Position numbers and translations under genes: made by a program
Part shown: one piece after another, positions 1 through 8,511 of the stretch
How the letters are laid out: every line of letters begins with the position of its first letter
Numbering within the stretch: position 1 is the first letter of the stretch
The notes under the pieces: model-generated
Told to the model about the DNA's origin: nothing
What the model saw: the letters and a program-made list of their open reading frames with translations, nothing else
Databases searched by the model: none
Origin: Streptomyces sp. NBC_01498
Lineage (GTDB): Bacteria > Actinomycetota > Actinomycetes > Streptomycetales > Streptomycetaceae
NCBI RefSeq assembly: GCF_036327775.1
Contig: NZ_CP109598.1
Location: forward strand, 1,426,001-1,490,000
DNA: 64,000 nucleotides
Direction of reading: 5' to 3'

Positions 1-282
1 CGGTGGGGTCGACAGAGTGAGGGACGCCGGTCCGTGGTGGGGGTGGACGGGCGACTGCGCGGATCGATCGGGGCGGACAAACAGGATGGAACGCCCGCTG
101 CGATCCGTCCTGATCTTGCAAGGCAACCGCAATTAATTGAGCTTCGCCGTTCGAGTCCTGCGATCAGGCAGTGAGAGTTTTCAAGCATGTCACCGGTTTG
201 TCAACAGCCCGCGCCAGAGAGCGACCGGGCGGACCGGCGCCCGCACCCCGCGTCCCGCGCCGCCACGAGTGATGATGGAACT
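1..282. other. upstream non-coding region at window edge
   Basis: No convincing gene is seen. A short AT-richer patch near 118-145 (around CAATTAATTG) lies in otherwise GC-rich DNA and is a reasonable place for the promoter of the response-regulator/flavoprotein gene that starts at 283. No clear -10/-35 pair was assigned. Confidence 0.3.
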
Positions 283-1941
283 ATGGCGAATCCGACAATC
301 CTCACCGTCGACGACGATCCCGCCGTGTCGCGGGCCGTCGCCCGCGACATCCGCCGCCACTACGGGGAGAGCTACCGCGTCGTGCGCGCGGTGTCGGGCG
401 ACGAGGCCCTGGAGGCCCTGCGGGAGATCAAGCTGCGCGGGGACCAGCTCGCGATCATGCTCGCGGACTACCGGATGCCCCGGATGAACGGCCTGGAGTT
501 CCTCGAAGCCGCCATGGACCTCTTCCCGCTCGCCCGCCGGGTGCTGCTCACCGCGTACGCGGACACCGAGGCCGCGATCGACGCCATCAACGTCGTGGAC
601 CTCGACCACTACCTGCTCAAGCCGTGGAGCCCCCCGGAGCAGAACCTCTACCCGGTGATCGACTCGCTCCTGGAACTGTGGCTGGCCACCCCCGACCCGG
701 TCGCCACCGAGACCCGGGTGGTCGGCCACCGCTGGTCGGCGCCGTCCTTCGCGGTACGCGACTTCCTCGCCCGCAACCTCGTGCCGTTCCGGTGGCTGCT
801 CTCCGACGAACCGGAGGGCGACCGGCTGCTCACCGCCGCCGGGCTCACCCGGGCGGACGTGCCCATGGTCGTCACCTCCGACGGCAAGACACTGGTCTGC
901 CCCACCGAACGGGAACTCGCCGACCACGTCGGGCTCAGCACCGTACCGGCCGCCGACTTCTACGACCTGGTGGTCGTCGGCGGCGGCCCCGCCGGGCTCG
1001 GCGCGGCCGTGTACGGGGCCTCCGAAGGGCTCCGTACGCTGCTGGTGGAGCAGCAGGCCACCGGCGGGCAGGCCGGCCAGAGCAGCCGGATCGAGAACTA
1101 TCTGGGCTTCCCCGACGGTGTGTCCGGCCGGCAGCTGACCGAGCGGGCCCGCCGCCAGGCGCTCAAGTTCGGGGCCGAGATCCTCAGCACCCAGCGCGCC
1201 GTCGCGCTCGACGCGGCGGGCTCCGGCCGGGTGCTGCGCCTGGGCGAGGCCAGCTCCGTCACCGCCCACACCGTGGTCCTCGCCACCGGGGTGTCCTACC
1301 GGCGGCTCGGCGCGGCGGGCGTCGAGGAGTTCACCGGCACCGGCGTCTTCTACGGGTCCACCGTCACCGAGGCGGTCAACTGCTCCGACGAGGACGTCTA
1401 CATCGTCGGCGGCGCCAACTCGGCGGGGCAGGCGGCGGTGTACTTCTCCCGCTACGCCCGCCGGGTCCACGTACTGATCCGCCAGGGCGACCTCACCCGG
1501 TCCATGTCGAGTTATCTGATCGACCAGCTCAACGGCATCGACCACATCGAGATCCATCCCTGGACCGAGGTGACCGGCGCCGAGGGCGACGGCCACCTCC
1601 AGAGCCTGACCCTGCGCGACGGCCGGAGCGGCGAGAGCAGAAGCGTCCCGACGTCCTGGCTGTTCGTCTTCATCGGCGCCGAGCCGCACACGGACTGGCT
1701 GGACGGGGCGGTCACCCGTGACGCGCACGGCTTCGTGATGACCGGGACGGACCTCCTGACGAGCGGGCAGCGCCCGGCGGACTGGCGGCTGCCCCGCGAC
1801 CCCTACCACCTGGAGACGAACATTCCGGGCGTCTTCGCCGCCGGCGACGTGCGCGCCGCTTCGGTCAAACGCGTCGCGTCGGCCGTCGGCGAGGGCGCGA
1901 TGGCCGTCTCCCTGGTGCACCGATACCTGGAGGCACAGTGA
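283..1941 (+). CDS. fused response regulator / thioredoxin-reductase-like FAD oxidoreductase
   Basis: This is a 552-aa protein starting at ATG 283; in-frame codons reach back to 187, but the receiver domain begins directly at 283. Residues 1-125 are a CheY-like receiver with acidic pocket DDD (10-12), phosphoacceptor D62 (ADYRMP), T90 and K113 (LLKPW). From about residue 225 there is a class-II pyridine-nucleotide disulfide oxidoreductase fold: FAD motif GGGPAG near 232, NAD(P)H motif VGGANSAG, and the C-terminal AAGDVR motif. The redox CxxC of true thioredoxin reductases is not visible; only a single Cys precedes the NADPH motif (VNCSDEDV), so classical disulfide reduction is doubtful (inference). 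The gene overlaps the next one, a cyclic-nucleotide-binding sensor kinase, by 4 bp (GTGA), and that kinase is the obvious candidate to phosphorylate the receiver. Confidence 0.9.
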   Translation: MANPTILTVDDDPAVSRAVARDIRRHYGESYRVVRAVSGDEALEALREIKLRGDQLAIMLADYRMPRMNGLEFLEAAMDLFPLARRVLLTAYADTEAAIDAINVVDLDHYLLKPWSPPEQNLYPVIDSLLELWLATPDPVATETRVVGHRWSAPSFAVRDFLARNLVPFRWLLSDEPEGDRLLTAAGLTRADVPMVVTSDGKTLVCPTERELADHVGLSTVPAADFYDLVVVGGGPAGLGAAVYGASEGLRTLLVEQQATGGQAGQSSRIENYLGFPDGVSGRQLTERARRQALKFGAEILSTQRAVALDAAGSGRVLRLGEASSVTAHTVVLATGVSYRRLGAAGVEEFTGTGVFYGSTVTEAVNCSDEDVYIVGGANSAGQAAVYFSRYARRVHVLIRQGDLTRSMSSYLIDQLNGIDHIEIHPWTEVTGAEGDGHLQSLTLRDGRSGESRSVPTSWLFVFIGAEPHTDWLDGAVTRDAHGFVMTGTDLLTSGQRPADWRLPRDPYHLETNIPGVFAAGDVRAASVKRVASAVGEGAMAVSLVHRYLEAQ

Positions 1942-3434
1942 CCAGCACCCCCGCGGAGATCCCGGCGGAGGACCGGCTGACGCCGGACGAGTTGCGCACC
2001 CTGTTCCTGTTCGAGGACCTCAGCCCCGACCAGCTCGACTGGCTGGCCGCGCGCGGCCGGATCGACCGGCGGACGGCCGGCGAGGTGGTGTACCGCGAGG
2101 GCGCGCCCGCCACCTGCTTCTTCATCCTGCTCACCGGCGCCCTCTCGCTCCACCGGGTGCTGCACGGCGACGACGTCGAGGTCAACCGGACCGACCAGCG
2201 GGGCGTCTACAGCGGCGCCACACGCTCGTACCTGGGCGACCGGGTCGAACAGACGTACCCGCACACGCTGCGCGCGGTCAGCGACGCCGAGTTCTACGTC
2301 CTGTCGGCCGACGAGTTCGCGCACGCGATCCGCACCTGGTTCCCGATGGCGCTGCATCTGCTGGAGGGCCTGTTCTTCGGTACGCGGGCGGCCAACGCGA
2401 TCGTCAGCGAGCGGGAACGGCTGATGGCGCTGGCGTCGCTGTCCGCCGGTCTCACCCATGAGCTGAACAATCCCGCGGCGGCGGCGCTGCGGGCCACCGC
2501 CGGGCTGCGCGAGCGGGTCACCGGAATGCGGCACAAACTCGCCATGATCGCCGACGGCCGGGTGGACGGCGCCGGGCTGCACCGGCTGGTGGGGCTCCAG
2601 GACGACGCCGTGAAGCGGGCGGCCCGGGGCGTCAGCCTGACGGCGATGGAGGCGGCCGACGCCGAGGACACCGTCAGCGACTGGCTGGACGAGCACCAGG
2701 TCTCCGGGGCGTGGGACCTGGCGCCGTCGCTGGTGGCGGCGGGGGTCGGGGTCGACTGGCTGGCCGGGGCGGCGCGGTCGGTCGGCGCCGAGCACCTGGA
2801 GGCGGCGGTGCGCTGGATCACGTACACCATCGACACCGAGCTGATGATGGGCGAGATCGACGACTCCGTGGAACGGATCTCGGAGCTGGTGGGCGCGGCC
2901 CGGCAGTACTCCCAGCTCGACCGCACACCGCTCCAGACCGTCGACGTGCACGCGCTGCTCGACGCCACGCTGACCATGCTCCAGGCGAAGATCCCGGAGA
3001 AGGTGCGGGTCGTCCGGGAGTACGACCGGGACGTGCCGTCGATCTCCGCGTACGGCGCGGAGCTGAACCAGGTGTGGACGAATCTGATCGTCAACGCCCT
3101 GGACGCGATGCCCGACGGCGGCACGCTGACGCTGCGCACCTGGCGGGAGGACGAGCGGCTCGTGGTGGAGGTGGGCGACACGGGGGTGGGGATCGCGAAG
3201 GACGTACGGCCCCGGATCTTCGAGCCGTTCTTCACCACCAAGCAGGTCGGTGAGGGAACAGGCCTGGGGCTCGACATCTCGTACCGCATCGTCGTCAACA
3301 AGCACCACGGCGATCTGCGCGTCACCTCGCAGCCGGGGGACACCCGGTTCCAGGTGTGCCTGCCGATCGACCAGGAGGCGGCCGGGTCGGAGGCGCGCGG
3401 TACGGAGGCGGTCAGCCCAGCAACTGATGGGTGA
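1938..3434 (+). CDS. cyclic-nucleotide-binding-domain sensor histidine kinase
   Basis: This 498-aa protein starts at GTG 1938, overlapping the stop of the preceding gene by 4 bp, so translation is probably coupled. Residues about 20-145 form a CRP/FNR-type cyclic-nucleotide-binding (cNMP) sensor domain (LFEDLSPDQLDWLA ... EGAPATCFFILLTGAL). The transmitter follows: H-box GLTHELNNP with phospho-acceptor H174, N-box (NLIVNALDAMPDGG), G1 box GDTGVGIA, F-box (IFEPFFTTK) and G2 box GTGLGL. No membrane segment is visible, so it should be a soluble kinase. The partner is most likely the upstream receiver-oxidoreductase fusion. Its 3' end overlaps the convergent UBP zinc-finger gene by 23 bp. Confidence 0.9.
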   Translation: MTSTPAEIPAEDRLTPDELRTLFLFEDLSPDQLDWLAARGRIDRRTAGEVVYREGAPATCFFILLTGALSLHRVLHGDDVEVNRTDQRGVYSGATRSYLGDRVEQTYPHTLRAVSDAEFYVLSADEFAHAIRTWFPMALHLLEGLFFGTRAANAIVSERERLMALASLSAGLTHELNNPAAAALRATAGLRERVTGMRHKLAMIADGRVDGAGLHRLVGLQDDAVKRAARGVSLTAMEAADAEDTVSDWLDEHQVSGAWDLAPSLVAAGVGVDWLAGAARSVGAEHLEAAVRWITYTIDTELMMGEIDDSVERISELVGAARQYSQLDRTPLQTVDVHALLDATLTMLQAKIPEKVRVVREYDRDVPSISAYGAELNQVWTNLIVNALDAMPDGGTLTLRTWREDERLVVEVGDTGVGIAKDVRPRIFEPFFTTKQVGEGTGLGLDISYRIVVNKHHGDLRVTSQPGDTRFQVCLPIDQEAAGSEARGTEAVSPATDG

Positions 3435-3678
3435 AGCACCAGCGCCAGTTCTCGCCGGGCTCCAGGGACCGCATGACCGGGTGGCCGGTCTGCGCGAAGT
3501 GCTCACTCGCGTGCTTGAGGGGCGAGCTGTCGCAGCAGCCCACATGACCGCAGGTGAGACAGAGCCGCAGATGCACCCAGTCCCGGCGGTCGAGAGCGAC
3601 GCAGTCGGAGCATTCGTCGGTGGGCGAGAGGGGCGCCACGTCAGCGGTCGCGTCGGCGAGATCCGTACATGTACCCAT
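3412..3678 (-). CDS. UBP-type zinc finger protein
   Basis: This is an 88-aa protein from ATG 3678. Longer in-frame starts exist up to 3873, but they would read through the terD promoter region and encode low-complexity Arg/Pro sequence. A Cys/His pattern ([18 protein letters not shown], then H..H and GHPV) matches the ZnF-UBP fold, which in eukaryotes binds the ubiquitin C-terminus. In actinobacteria this small form commonly sits beside the receiver-oxidoreductase and cNMP-kinase pair, as here. Its role is unknown; a metal- or redox-sensing accessory is plausible (inference). It is convergent with the kinase gene and divergent from terD. Confidence 0.8.
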   Translation of the reverse strand: MGTCTDLADATADVAPLSPTDECSDCVALDRRDWVHLRLCLTCGHVGCCDSSPLKHASEHFAQTGHPVMRSLEPGENWRWCFTHQLLG

Positions 3679-3766
3679 GGTTCGAGCGTACTGCGGGGTG
3701 CGGGGGGTGGCGCGGCGGAGCGGGGGGCGCCGGGTGGTCCGGGGCCGGGTCGATCCCCGCACAACT

Positions 3767-3782
3767 TCTACAGTGTTGTAGA
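3767..3782. promoter_or_regulatory. dyad operator candidate between UBP zinc finger and terD genes
   Basis: TCTACAGTGTTGTAGA is a perfect 6-bp dyad (TCTACA/TGTAGA) with a 4-bp spacer, in an AT-richer patch midway between the divergent starts at 3678 and 3885. TACA-TGTA arms resemble BlaI/MecI- or CsoR-class operators. No matching regulator gene is adjacent, so the binding protein is unknown. Confidence 0.35.
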
Positions 3783-3884
3783 TTTTCATGGGTCCGGACG
3801 GACAGGCATCTCGGGCATCCGTCGCGTGTCCGTCCCGCACCCCGCGCGCGTCCGGCGCGTACCCATCGAGCACAGGAGAAGATC

Positions 3885-4460
3885 GTGGGAGTTTCCCTCT
3901 CCAAAGGCGGCAACGTTTCGCTCAGCAAGGAGGCCCCGGGCCTGACCGCCGTGCTCGTCGGCCTCGGCTGGGACGTACGCAGCACGACCGGCGCGGACTT
4001 CGACCTCGACGCGAGCGCGCTGCTGGTGAACGGCGCCGGCAAGGTGCCGTCCGACCAGCACTTCATCTTCTACAACAACCTCAAGAGCCCCGACGGTTCG
4101 GTCGAGCACACGGGCGACAACCTGACCGGTGAGGGCGAGGGCGACGACGAGACGGTGAAGGTCAACCTCGCCGGGGTGCCCGCCGACGTCGACAAGATCG
4201 TCTTCCCGGTCTCGATCCACGAGGCGGAGTCGCGCGGCCAGAGCTTCGGCCAGGTGCGCAACGCCTTCATCCGCGTGGTGAACCAGGACGGCGGCGCCGA
4301 ACTCGCCCGTTACGACCTGAGCGAGGACGCCTCCACCGAGACCGCCATGGTCTTCGGTGAGCTGTACCGCAACGGTGCCGAGTGGAAGTTCCGCGCCGTC
4401 GGCCAGGGTTACGCCTCGGGTCTCGCCGGCATCGCCACCGACTTCGGCGTCGGGGTCTGA
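3885..4460 (+). CDS. terD: TerD family protein (tellurium resistance / stress)
   Basis: This 191-aa protein has the standard TerD length and opens [15 protein letters not shown]. It starts at GTG 3885, chosen because AGGAGA lies 6-7 bp upstream and the TerD fold begins immediately. The TerD signature ([19 protein letters not shown]), with acidic residues that bind calcium in characterised members, is present, followed by the conserved [14 protein letters not shown] strand (here [10 protein letters not shown]) and FGELYR. TerD proteins are cytosolic Ca2+-binding factors linked to tellurite, phage and stress resistance; in Streptomyces they affect development (established for the family, not shown here). 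The gene is monocistronic with a strong hairpin terminator downstream. Confidence 0.95.
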   Translation: MGVSLSKGGNVSLSKEAPGLTAVLVGLGWDVRSTTGADFDLDASALLVNGAGKVPSDQHFIFYNNLKSPDGSVEHTGDNLTGEGEGDDETVKVNLAGVPADVDKIVFPVSIHEAESRGQSFGQVRNAFIRVVNQDGGAELARYDLSEDASTETAMVFGELYRNGAEWKFRAVGQGYASGLAGIATDFGVGV

Positions 4461-4492
4461 CGACCTCCCGACCACCTCTCCCGGCATACGCG

Positions 4493-4536
4493 ACGCCGGA
4501 TCCGGGGCCCGTCCACGGGCTTCTCGGGTCCGGCGT
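4493..4536 (+). terminator. terD hairpin terminator
   Basis: An 11-bp stem (ACGCCGGATCC / GGGTCCGGCGT, one G-T wobble) starts 32 bp after the terD stop, with no U-tract. This is a typical high-GC actinobacterial terminator. Confidence 0.65.
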
Positions 4537-4677
4537 TCCTGTTTGTCCCGGCGGTGCCGGCTGTCCTGTGCACATGCGCCGGAGCCGGCGGCCCCGACCG
4601 GGCGCTCCGGGCCCGCGCCCTGAAGGCGCGGACCCGGACGACGGCCGGAACGACGTACTCCGTCACGCACGGACCGG

Positions 4678-4833
4678 TCAGAAATAGTGCTTCCGGCCAC
4701 CGACCGCCCGACCGGTGGCGCCGAGGAGCCACAGAATCGCGCCGATCAGAACGAGCACACCACCAATGGTCGTGAGCAGGGACACACCGACCAGAAGGCC
4801 GATGACAAGCAGGATGAGTCCAAGAAGAATCAT
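4678..4833 (-). CDS. small membrane protein, DUF6131 family
   Basis: This is a 51-aa protein from ATG 4833, with an extended in-frame upstream region that looks non-coding. It has two hydrophobic helices (about residues 1-18 and 22-38: ILLGLILLVIG, IGGVLVLIGAILWLLG) and a basic, aromatic tail GRAVGGRKHYF. This matches the actinobacterial DUF6131 pattern of tiny two-helix membrane proteins. Function is unknown; relatives are abundant in Streptomyces and Mycobacterium. It is convergent with terD. Confidence 0.75.
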   Translation of the reverse strand: MILLGLILLVIGLLVGVSLLTTIGGVLVLIGAILWLLGATGRAVGGRKHYF

Positions 4834-5051
4834 GGTGTTCCCAATCTTCAGGGTCGGTTCGGTACGGCCACGCCCGTGAGGGGGACGCGGCCTTCTTGCC
4901 CGGACACGCCTTGCGGGCGGGCCGGGCGAACCATCCGTGACGACCGCCCGTCGGCGGCGCCGGTTCGTTCCGTACGCACCGTGTACCCCCCTCTCAGCGG
5001 TGAAACCTGGTGGGACCATCGACTCCTGGTGGGTGCCGTACCTTCGTCCGC

Positions 5052-5420
5052 ATGACGCTTCAACATCCCGCGGACCGTGGTGGCGACAAGCCCGGCCGGT
5101 TTGCCCGCCTGGCGGAGTACACCTCCAACTTCACCAGCTCACCCGCGTTCTTCGGGATCTGCATGATCCTCGTCGGCGTCGTCATCGGCGCGCACTTCGC
5201 GAAGCTCGACGTGACCTGGCTGCTGCTGGCCGGCGAGTCGATGACCGCCGTGACGCTGCTGCTGCTCGCCCTGCTGAAGAACTCCGAGCGGCGCGCGGAG
5301 TACGCGATCCAGCGGAAACTGGACGCCATAGCCGCCGCGCTCCTCGAAACGCAGGAGGGCAATCAGGGCGAGGCCCTGCGCGACCTCCGGAAGGCGATAG
5401 AGATCGAGGACAACAGCTGA
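5052..5420 (+). CDS. low-affinity iron permease-like small membrane protein
   Basis: This 122-aa protein starts at ATG 5052, preferred over the GTG/ATG further upstream at 5010 because the conserved region begins shortly after it. There are two transmembrane helices (about 34-54, FFGICMILVGVVIGAHF; 60-79, LLLAGESMTAVTLLLLALL), followed by a conserved basic/amphipathic segment (KNSERRAEYAIQRKLDAIA) and an acidic C-terminus. The layout matches bacterial members of the low-affinity iron permease family, which are half the size of yeast Fet4. Transport activity is unproven. Confidence 0.7.
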   Translation: MTLQHPADRGGDKPGRFARLAEYTSNFTSSPAFFGICMILVGVVIGAHFAKLDVTWLLLAGESMTAVTLLLLALLKNSERRAEYAIQRKLDAIAAALLETQEGNQGEALRDLRKAIEIEDNS

Positions 5421-5528
5421 GGGGCCCCGCCGCCAGCCGCCCGAGCGTCGCGGCATACGGAAAAGCAGGAGCGCGGGGCGCGGGAGTCACCGAGGCACCG
5501 AAGCCTCCGGAGCGACGGCCGTTCCGTT

Positions 5529-5564
5529 CCGGGCGGCCGGTGGACCTGGGGCCCGGCCGCCCGG
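5529..5564. terminator. bidirectional hairpin terminator
   Basis: A perfect 12-bp stem (CCGGGCGGCCGG / CCGGCCGCCCGG) with a 12-nt loop lies between the convergent iron-permease-like gene (ends 5420) and the secreted protein gene (ends 5586). Confidence 0.6.
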
Positions 5565-5585
5565 GACGGGGTGTACGCGGAACTC

Positions 5586-6539
5586 TCAGCCCCGGTAGGG
5601 GTTGCGCAGATACGTCAGGCTCAGGTCGCCCGTGTTGTCGAAGTACTGGGAGATCAGATAGGCGGGGTCGGTCGCGATCGCGCCCGCCTGGAGGTCGCCG
5701 CCGTCGGTCTTGTCGTCCCACGACCAGGGCGCGCGCGCCGAGTTGTCCTTGCCGTTGTCACCGCGGAAAGCACCCCACGAGGCGTACGTCTCCGTGTTGT
5801 TCCGCCGGCCCCAGAGGCTGTCGGCGGTGGTGAGGTCGGTCAGTCCGTACCGCGCGTCGCGGTCGTTGCCGCCGGTCGGGACCGAACCTCCGGTGCGGCT
5901 CGGCCGGTAGACGATCCCGTCGCCGCCGGGGAAGCCGCCGCCGTCCCAGGCGTACGCGCCGTGGCCGCGCGCCTCCTGGAAGCTCGTCGGGTGCGGGGCG
6001 CCGTCGTGGTCCTGCATGACCACGGAGCCGTCTATGTTCTCCCGGCCGTCGGTGAAGGGGCTGCCGGGCGGGACGTACGAGTAGAAGTTGTCGTGCGCGA
6101 GCGTCACGACGGCCTGGAGGGTGCCGTACTCGCTGCCGTCCTTGCGGACGACCTCCAGCTGGCCCTCCATGTCGTTCTCGTGCGAGAAGAGGTTCAGCGG
6201 GTGGTCCTTCCAGTCCCGGGGGTGGAAGAACGCGTAGGTGAGGTACCAGTGCGTCGGGGTCTCGGCCACGGAGTAGTACGCGTTGCCGGTCAGCCCCGCC
6301 GTGTGGGCGTCGAGGTTGTCCCAGTTGTTGAGGGCGTTCCAGTCGCCGTCGTAGTCGACCGGGGCCAGGTAGTCGGCGGTGTAGTAGTTCGCCGAGCTGT
6401 CCTGGTAGTGCACGGGCGCCCAGCGGTAGGCGAGATCGGCGTCACTGGGGGCGGCCTGCGCGGGCGGCGCGAGGAGCAGGGTGGCGGCGCCCACGAAACC
6501 GGCCAGGAGGGGGGCCAGGGCGGATCTCCAACGAGGCAT
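5586..6539 (-). CDS. secreted protein of unknown function (Vps62/NPP1-like features)
   Basis: This 317-aa protein starts at ATG 6539, with GAAGGA 6 bp upstream. Residues 1-29 form a Sec signal peptide (RR-poor n-region, LLAGFVGAATLLLAPP, cleavage after AQAA). The mature protein is rich in Trp/Tyr/Asp. It carries HPRDWKDHPLNLFSHEND-type sequence followed by MEGQLEVV, reminiscent of the (H)-E-x-D-x-EG core of Vps62/DUF946- and NPP1-like beta-sandwich proteins. That relationship is tentative and from memory. The gene is monocistronic and probably extracellular. Confidence 0.65.
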   Translation of the reverse strand: MPRWRSALAPLLAGFVGAATLLLAPPAQAAPSDADLAYRWAPVHYQDSSANYYTADYLAPVDYDGDWNALNNWDNLDAHTAGLTGNAYYSVAETPTHWYLTYAFFHPRDWKDHPLNLFSHENDMEGQLEVVRKDGSEYGTLQAVVTLAHDNFYSYVPPGSPFTDGRENIDGSVVMQDHDGAPHPTSFQEARGHGAYAWDGGGFPGGDGIVYRPSRTGGSVPTGGNDRDARYGLTDLTTADSLWGRRNNTETYASWGAFRGDNGKDNSARAPWSWDDKTDGGDLQAGAIATDPAYLISQYFDNTGDLSLTYLRNPYRG

Positions 6540-6758
6540 GACGGTCCTTCGGTAGGGGGTCGGAGTGGCGACTCCCCATGATCGGGACCGGTTGGCACTG
6601 CCGCAAAGCGTGGTCAATGAATGTTCAGCGGTCGGGTACGACTGTTCATCCGGAGGATCGGGAACGTACGCAAGTTCCCCCCAATCCAGCGCGCTTGGCC
6701 CTCCTGACGAGGCCCACGCGCCCGTCGGTCGGGCGGGGCCCGCCGCACGGTCCGGTCC

Positions 6759-7310
6759 TCACACCTCCTCCCCGTACGCCTCCTCCGCGCTGAACAGCGC
6801 CTCGGTGATCATGCGGGTGGCGAAGTCGCGGTCCTCGGTGAGGCGGTTGATGTGCTCCGCGAGGAGAAACGCGGTGACCTCCAGGGCGGTCAGCTCCTCC
6901 GGGGTCCAGAACCCGTACTGCTTGCGCCACAGGCTCGGGCTCAGGCCGGTGCCCGCGGCGACGACCAGACCGGCCATGGTGGGGATGACCTCGGGGCGCA
7001 TGCTCTTGGGCATCCTCCGCATCGTGGCCACGAGGCTGGCGACCACATTTTCGAGGGGGTCCTTGTCGTGGTCCTCGTAGGCCATGCGCAGCCACTGCAT
7101 GAACATGAAGATGAGCGTGCACACACCGTCGATCATGTCGCGGGCGCCCTTGGGGCCCAGGGACGCGGCGAACTGGTCGACCAGCGCCTTCTGTTCGGCG
7201 TCGGTCTCGGTCTTGCCGTCGTAGACGCTCTTGAGCCGCGAGTCGATCATCATGAGGGCGCCGCCCACATCACCGGCGGGCGCGTCCCCGGGGTCACAGG
7301 ACGATGGCAC
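6759..7310 (-). CDS. hypothetical protein, 183 aa
   Basis: The start is GTG 7310, fixed by an excellent ribosome-binding site (GAGGAGG, 7 bp spacing). The product is a mainly helical, soluble 183-aa protein. I see no signal peptide and no clear transmembrane span, although the segment MIDGVCTLIFMFMQWLRM (about 61-78) is hydrophobic. Conserved-looking blocks are GPKGARDMIDGV, FWTPEELTALEVTAFLLAE and the acidic C-terminus. I do not recognise the family. It lies downstream of the one-TM protein gene on the same strand with a 278-bp gap, so it probably has its own promoter. Confidence 0.7.
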   Translation of the reverse strand: MPSSCDPGDAPAGDVGGALMMIDSRLKSVYDGKTETDAEQKALVDQFAASLGPKGARDMIDGVCTLIFMFMQWLRMAYEDHDKDPLENVVASLVATMRRMPKSMRPEVIPTMAGLVVAAGTGLSPSLWRKQYGFWTPEELTALEVTAFLLAEHINRLTEDRDFATRMITEALFSAEEAYGEEV

Positions 7311-7539
7311 AGGAATTCCTCCTCGACTGACAGCAGTGAGTAGCGCGATGCCTCCGTAGAGTAGACGTCAGATGCGGCGGCCGTCCGCCGAATCCCGGCC
7401 AAAGACCCCTCCGGGCGCCCGAGTTGACGCCTGGGGAGCACCACGAGCCGATGCCCGCGCCCGGCGCTCGCGTGCGACGGACGCGTCGACCACAACGGAC
7501 GTGTCGACGCGCTCTGTTGACATGGGGGAGGCCGTCAGC

Positions 7540-7578
7540 GGCGCCGTGAGTGCGGCGGCTGTCAGGGCCAGGGCGGCA
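7540..7578. repeat. short dispersed repeat, copy 1
   Basis: This 39-bp stretch (GGCGC-GTGAGTGCGGCGGC-GTCAGGGCCAGGGCGGCA) recurs at 13700-13738 with two mismatches. The complementary strand encodes ALALTAAALTAP in both copies, a signal-peptide-like hydrophobic core. The two copies may be remnants of the 5' ends of related secreted-protein genes. Confidence 0.5.
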
Positions 7579-7588
7579 TCCCTCTCCG

Positions 7589-8242
7589 CTAACGGGTACG
7601 TCTGGTCACGACATGCTCCAGGAGTTCGATGTGGTCGGACAGCCTGTCCAGCCCGGCTCGGCGCTCGCCGAGGCGAAGCTCGCTCTCGTACTCGGCGATG
7701 GCGTGCGCGCCGTAGGCGTCCACAACCGCGACGTAGACCCAATAGGCCGTGCCCGGTGAGGAATTCAGCCCGGCGGGAATGTCCTCGCATTTCCATGTCG
7801 TGAACGACGTGGCTCTCGACACCGTGCACGGCTCACCGGGAATGAAGTACACATCCTCGGCCGGGTCCCGCACGACCGCCCACAGGGCATGCGAATCGGG
7901 CAGCCCGTTCACCATCCCGGAAATCCTCAAGGTCGCCCCGAGTCCGGAACCGTCCTCCTGGTCGATATCCACGGTGGGCTGTGGATTTCCCCCGAAAGGC
8001 GGTGGCCACGGTGGTGGGCCGGGCGGTCTGTTGTCGTCACGGCCCATGTTCTTGCCGCCGTGCCGTCCCGGGCCGTCCGTTCCGGAGACAAGAATGGTCC
8101 CCAGAACACCGATGACGGCGACGACAACGGCCACCACCCCGTTGGCGGCGATCGGATTCCTTTCCCACCAGGAAGTCCGTGCGGCGGGCGCACCGCCGGC
8201 GCTCCCCGCACTCTCGCCTCCCGCTCCCCCTTCACCGCTCAT
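7589..8242 (-). CDS. single-pass membrane protein, hypothetical
   Basis: This 217-aa protein starts at ATG 8242 with GGAGGAAGGGAG upstream. A Gly/Ser/Ala-rich cytoplasmic N-terminus (1-27) is followed by one transmembrane helix (about 33-53, GVVAVVVAVIGVLGTILV) and a Pro/Gly-rich linker (PPGPPPWPPPFGG). An extracellular domain of about 130 residues contains one Cys pair (EPCTVSRA ... TWKCED). The domain pattern, with the strand motif ISGMVNGLPDSHALWAVVRD and YWVYVAVVD, suggests a beta-sandwich. The family is not recognised. Confidence 0.7.
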   Translation of the reverse strand: MSGEGGAGGESAGSAGGAPAARTSWWERNPIAANGVVAVVVAVIGVLGTILVSGTDGPGRHGGKNMGRDDNRPPGPPPWPPPFGGNPQPTVDIDQEDGSGLGATLRISGMVNGLPDSHALWAVVRDPAEDVYFIPGEPCTVSRATSFTTWKCEDIPAGLNSSPGTAYWVYVAVVDAYGAHAIAEYESELRLGERRAGLDRLSDHIELLEHVVTRRTR

Positions 8243-8417
8243 GTCCGCTCCCTTCCTCCGCCGCGCGCACCGCCTCGGATTACGAGAACGGAGCCCGATC
8301 GGAAAGAGACACGAACTCGCGCGAGAACCATCCGTTCAGGGAGCGCCAGGGTGGGGACCGTTACCGACGACGTACGCCCGCGCGCAAAGCGCGGATTTTC
8401 ATCACGGCCGCCGACGC

Positions 8418-8450
8418 GGCGCCGCCCCCCGATGTGGCAGGGGCGGCGCC
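8418..8450 (-). terminator. hairpin terminator of I36-like gene
   Basis: A perfect 11-bp stem (GGCGCCGCCCC / GGGGCGGCGCC) with an 11-nt loop lies just beyond the stop of the minus-strand gene ending at 8512. It could also reduce read-through towards 8242. Confidence 0.6.
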
Positions 8451-8511
8451 ATGAACCCCAGGTGGACCGACGGTCGGTCGGTGCCGCCGGAACCCCTGGC
8501 CGGGGAGACCT

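Noticed and set aside
120..186. Possible tRNA-like T-loop (GTTCGAGTCC near 149-158)
   Set aside because: No acceptor, D- or anticodon stem can be paired around it. I found no tRNA in the window.
1803..3764. Long minus-strand open frame (653 codons) opposite the oxidoreductase and kinase genes
   Set aside because: It lies antisense to two well-supported genes, has Gly/Arg/Pro/His-rich shadow composition, and shows no ribosome-binding site or family motifs. Such shadows are expected at over 70% GC.
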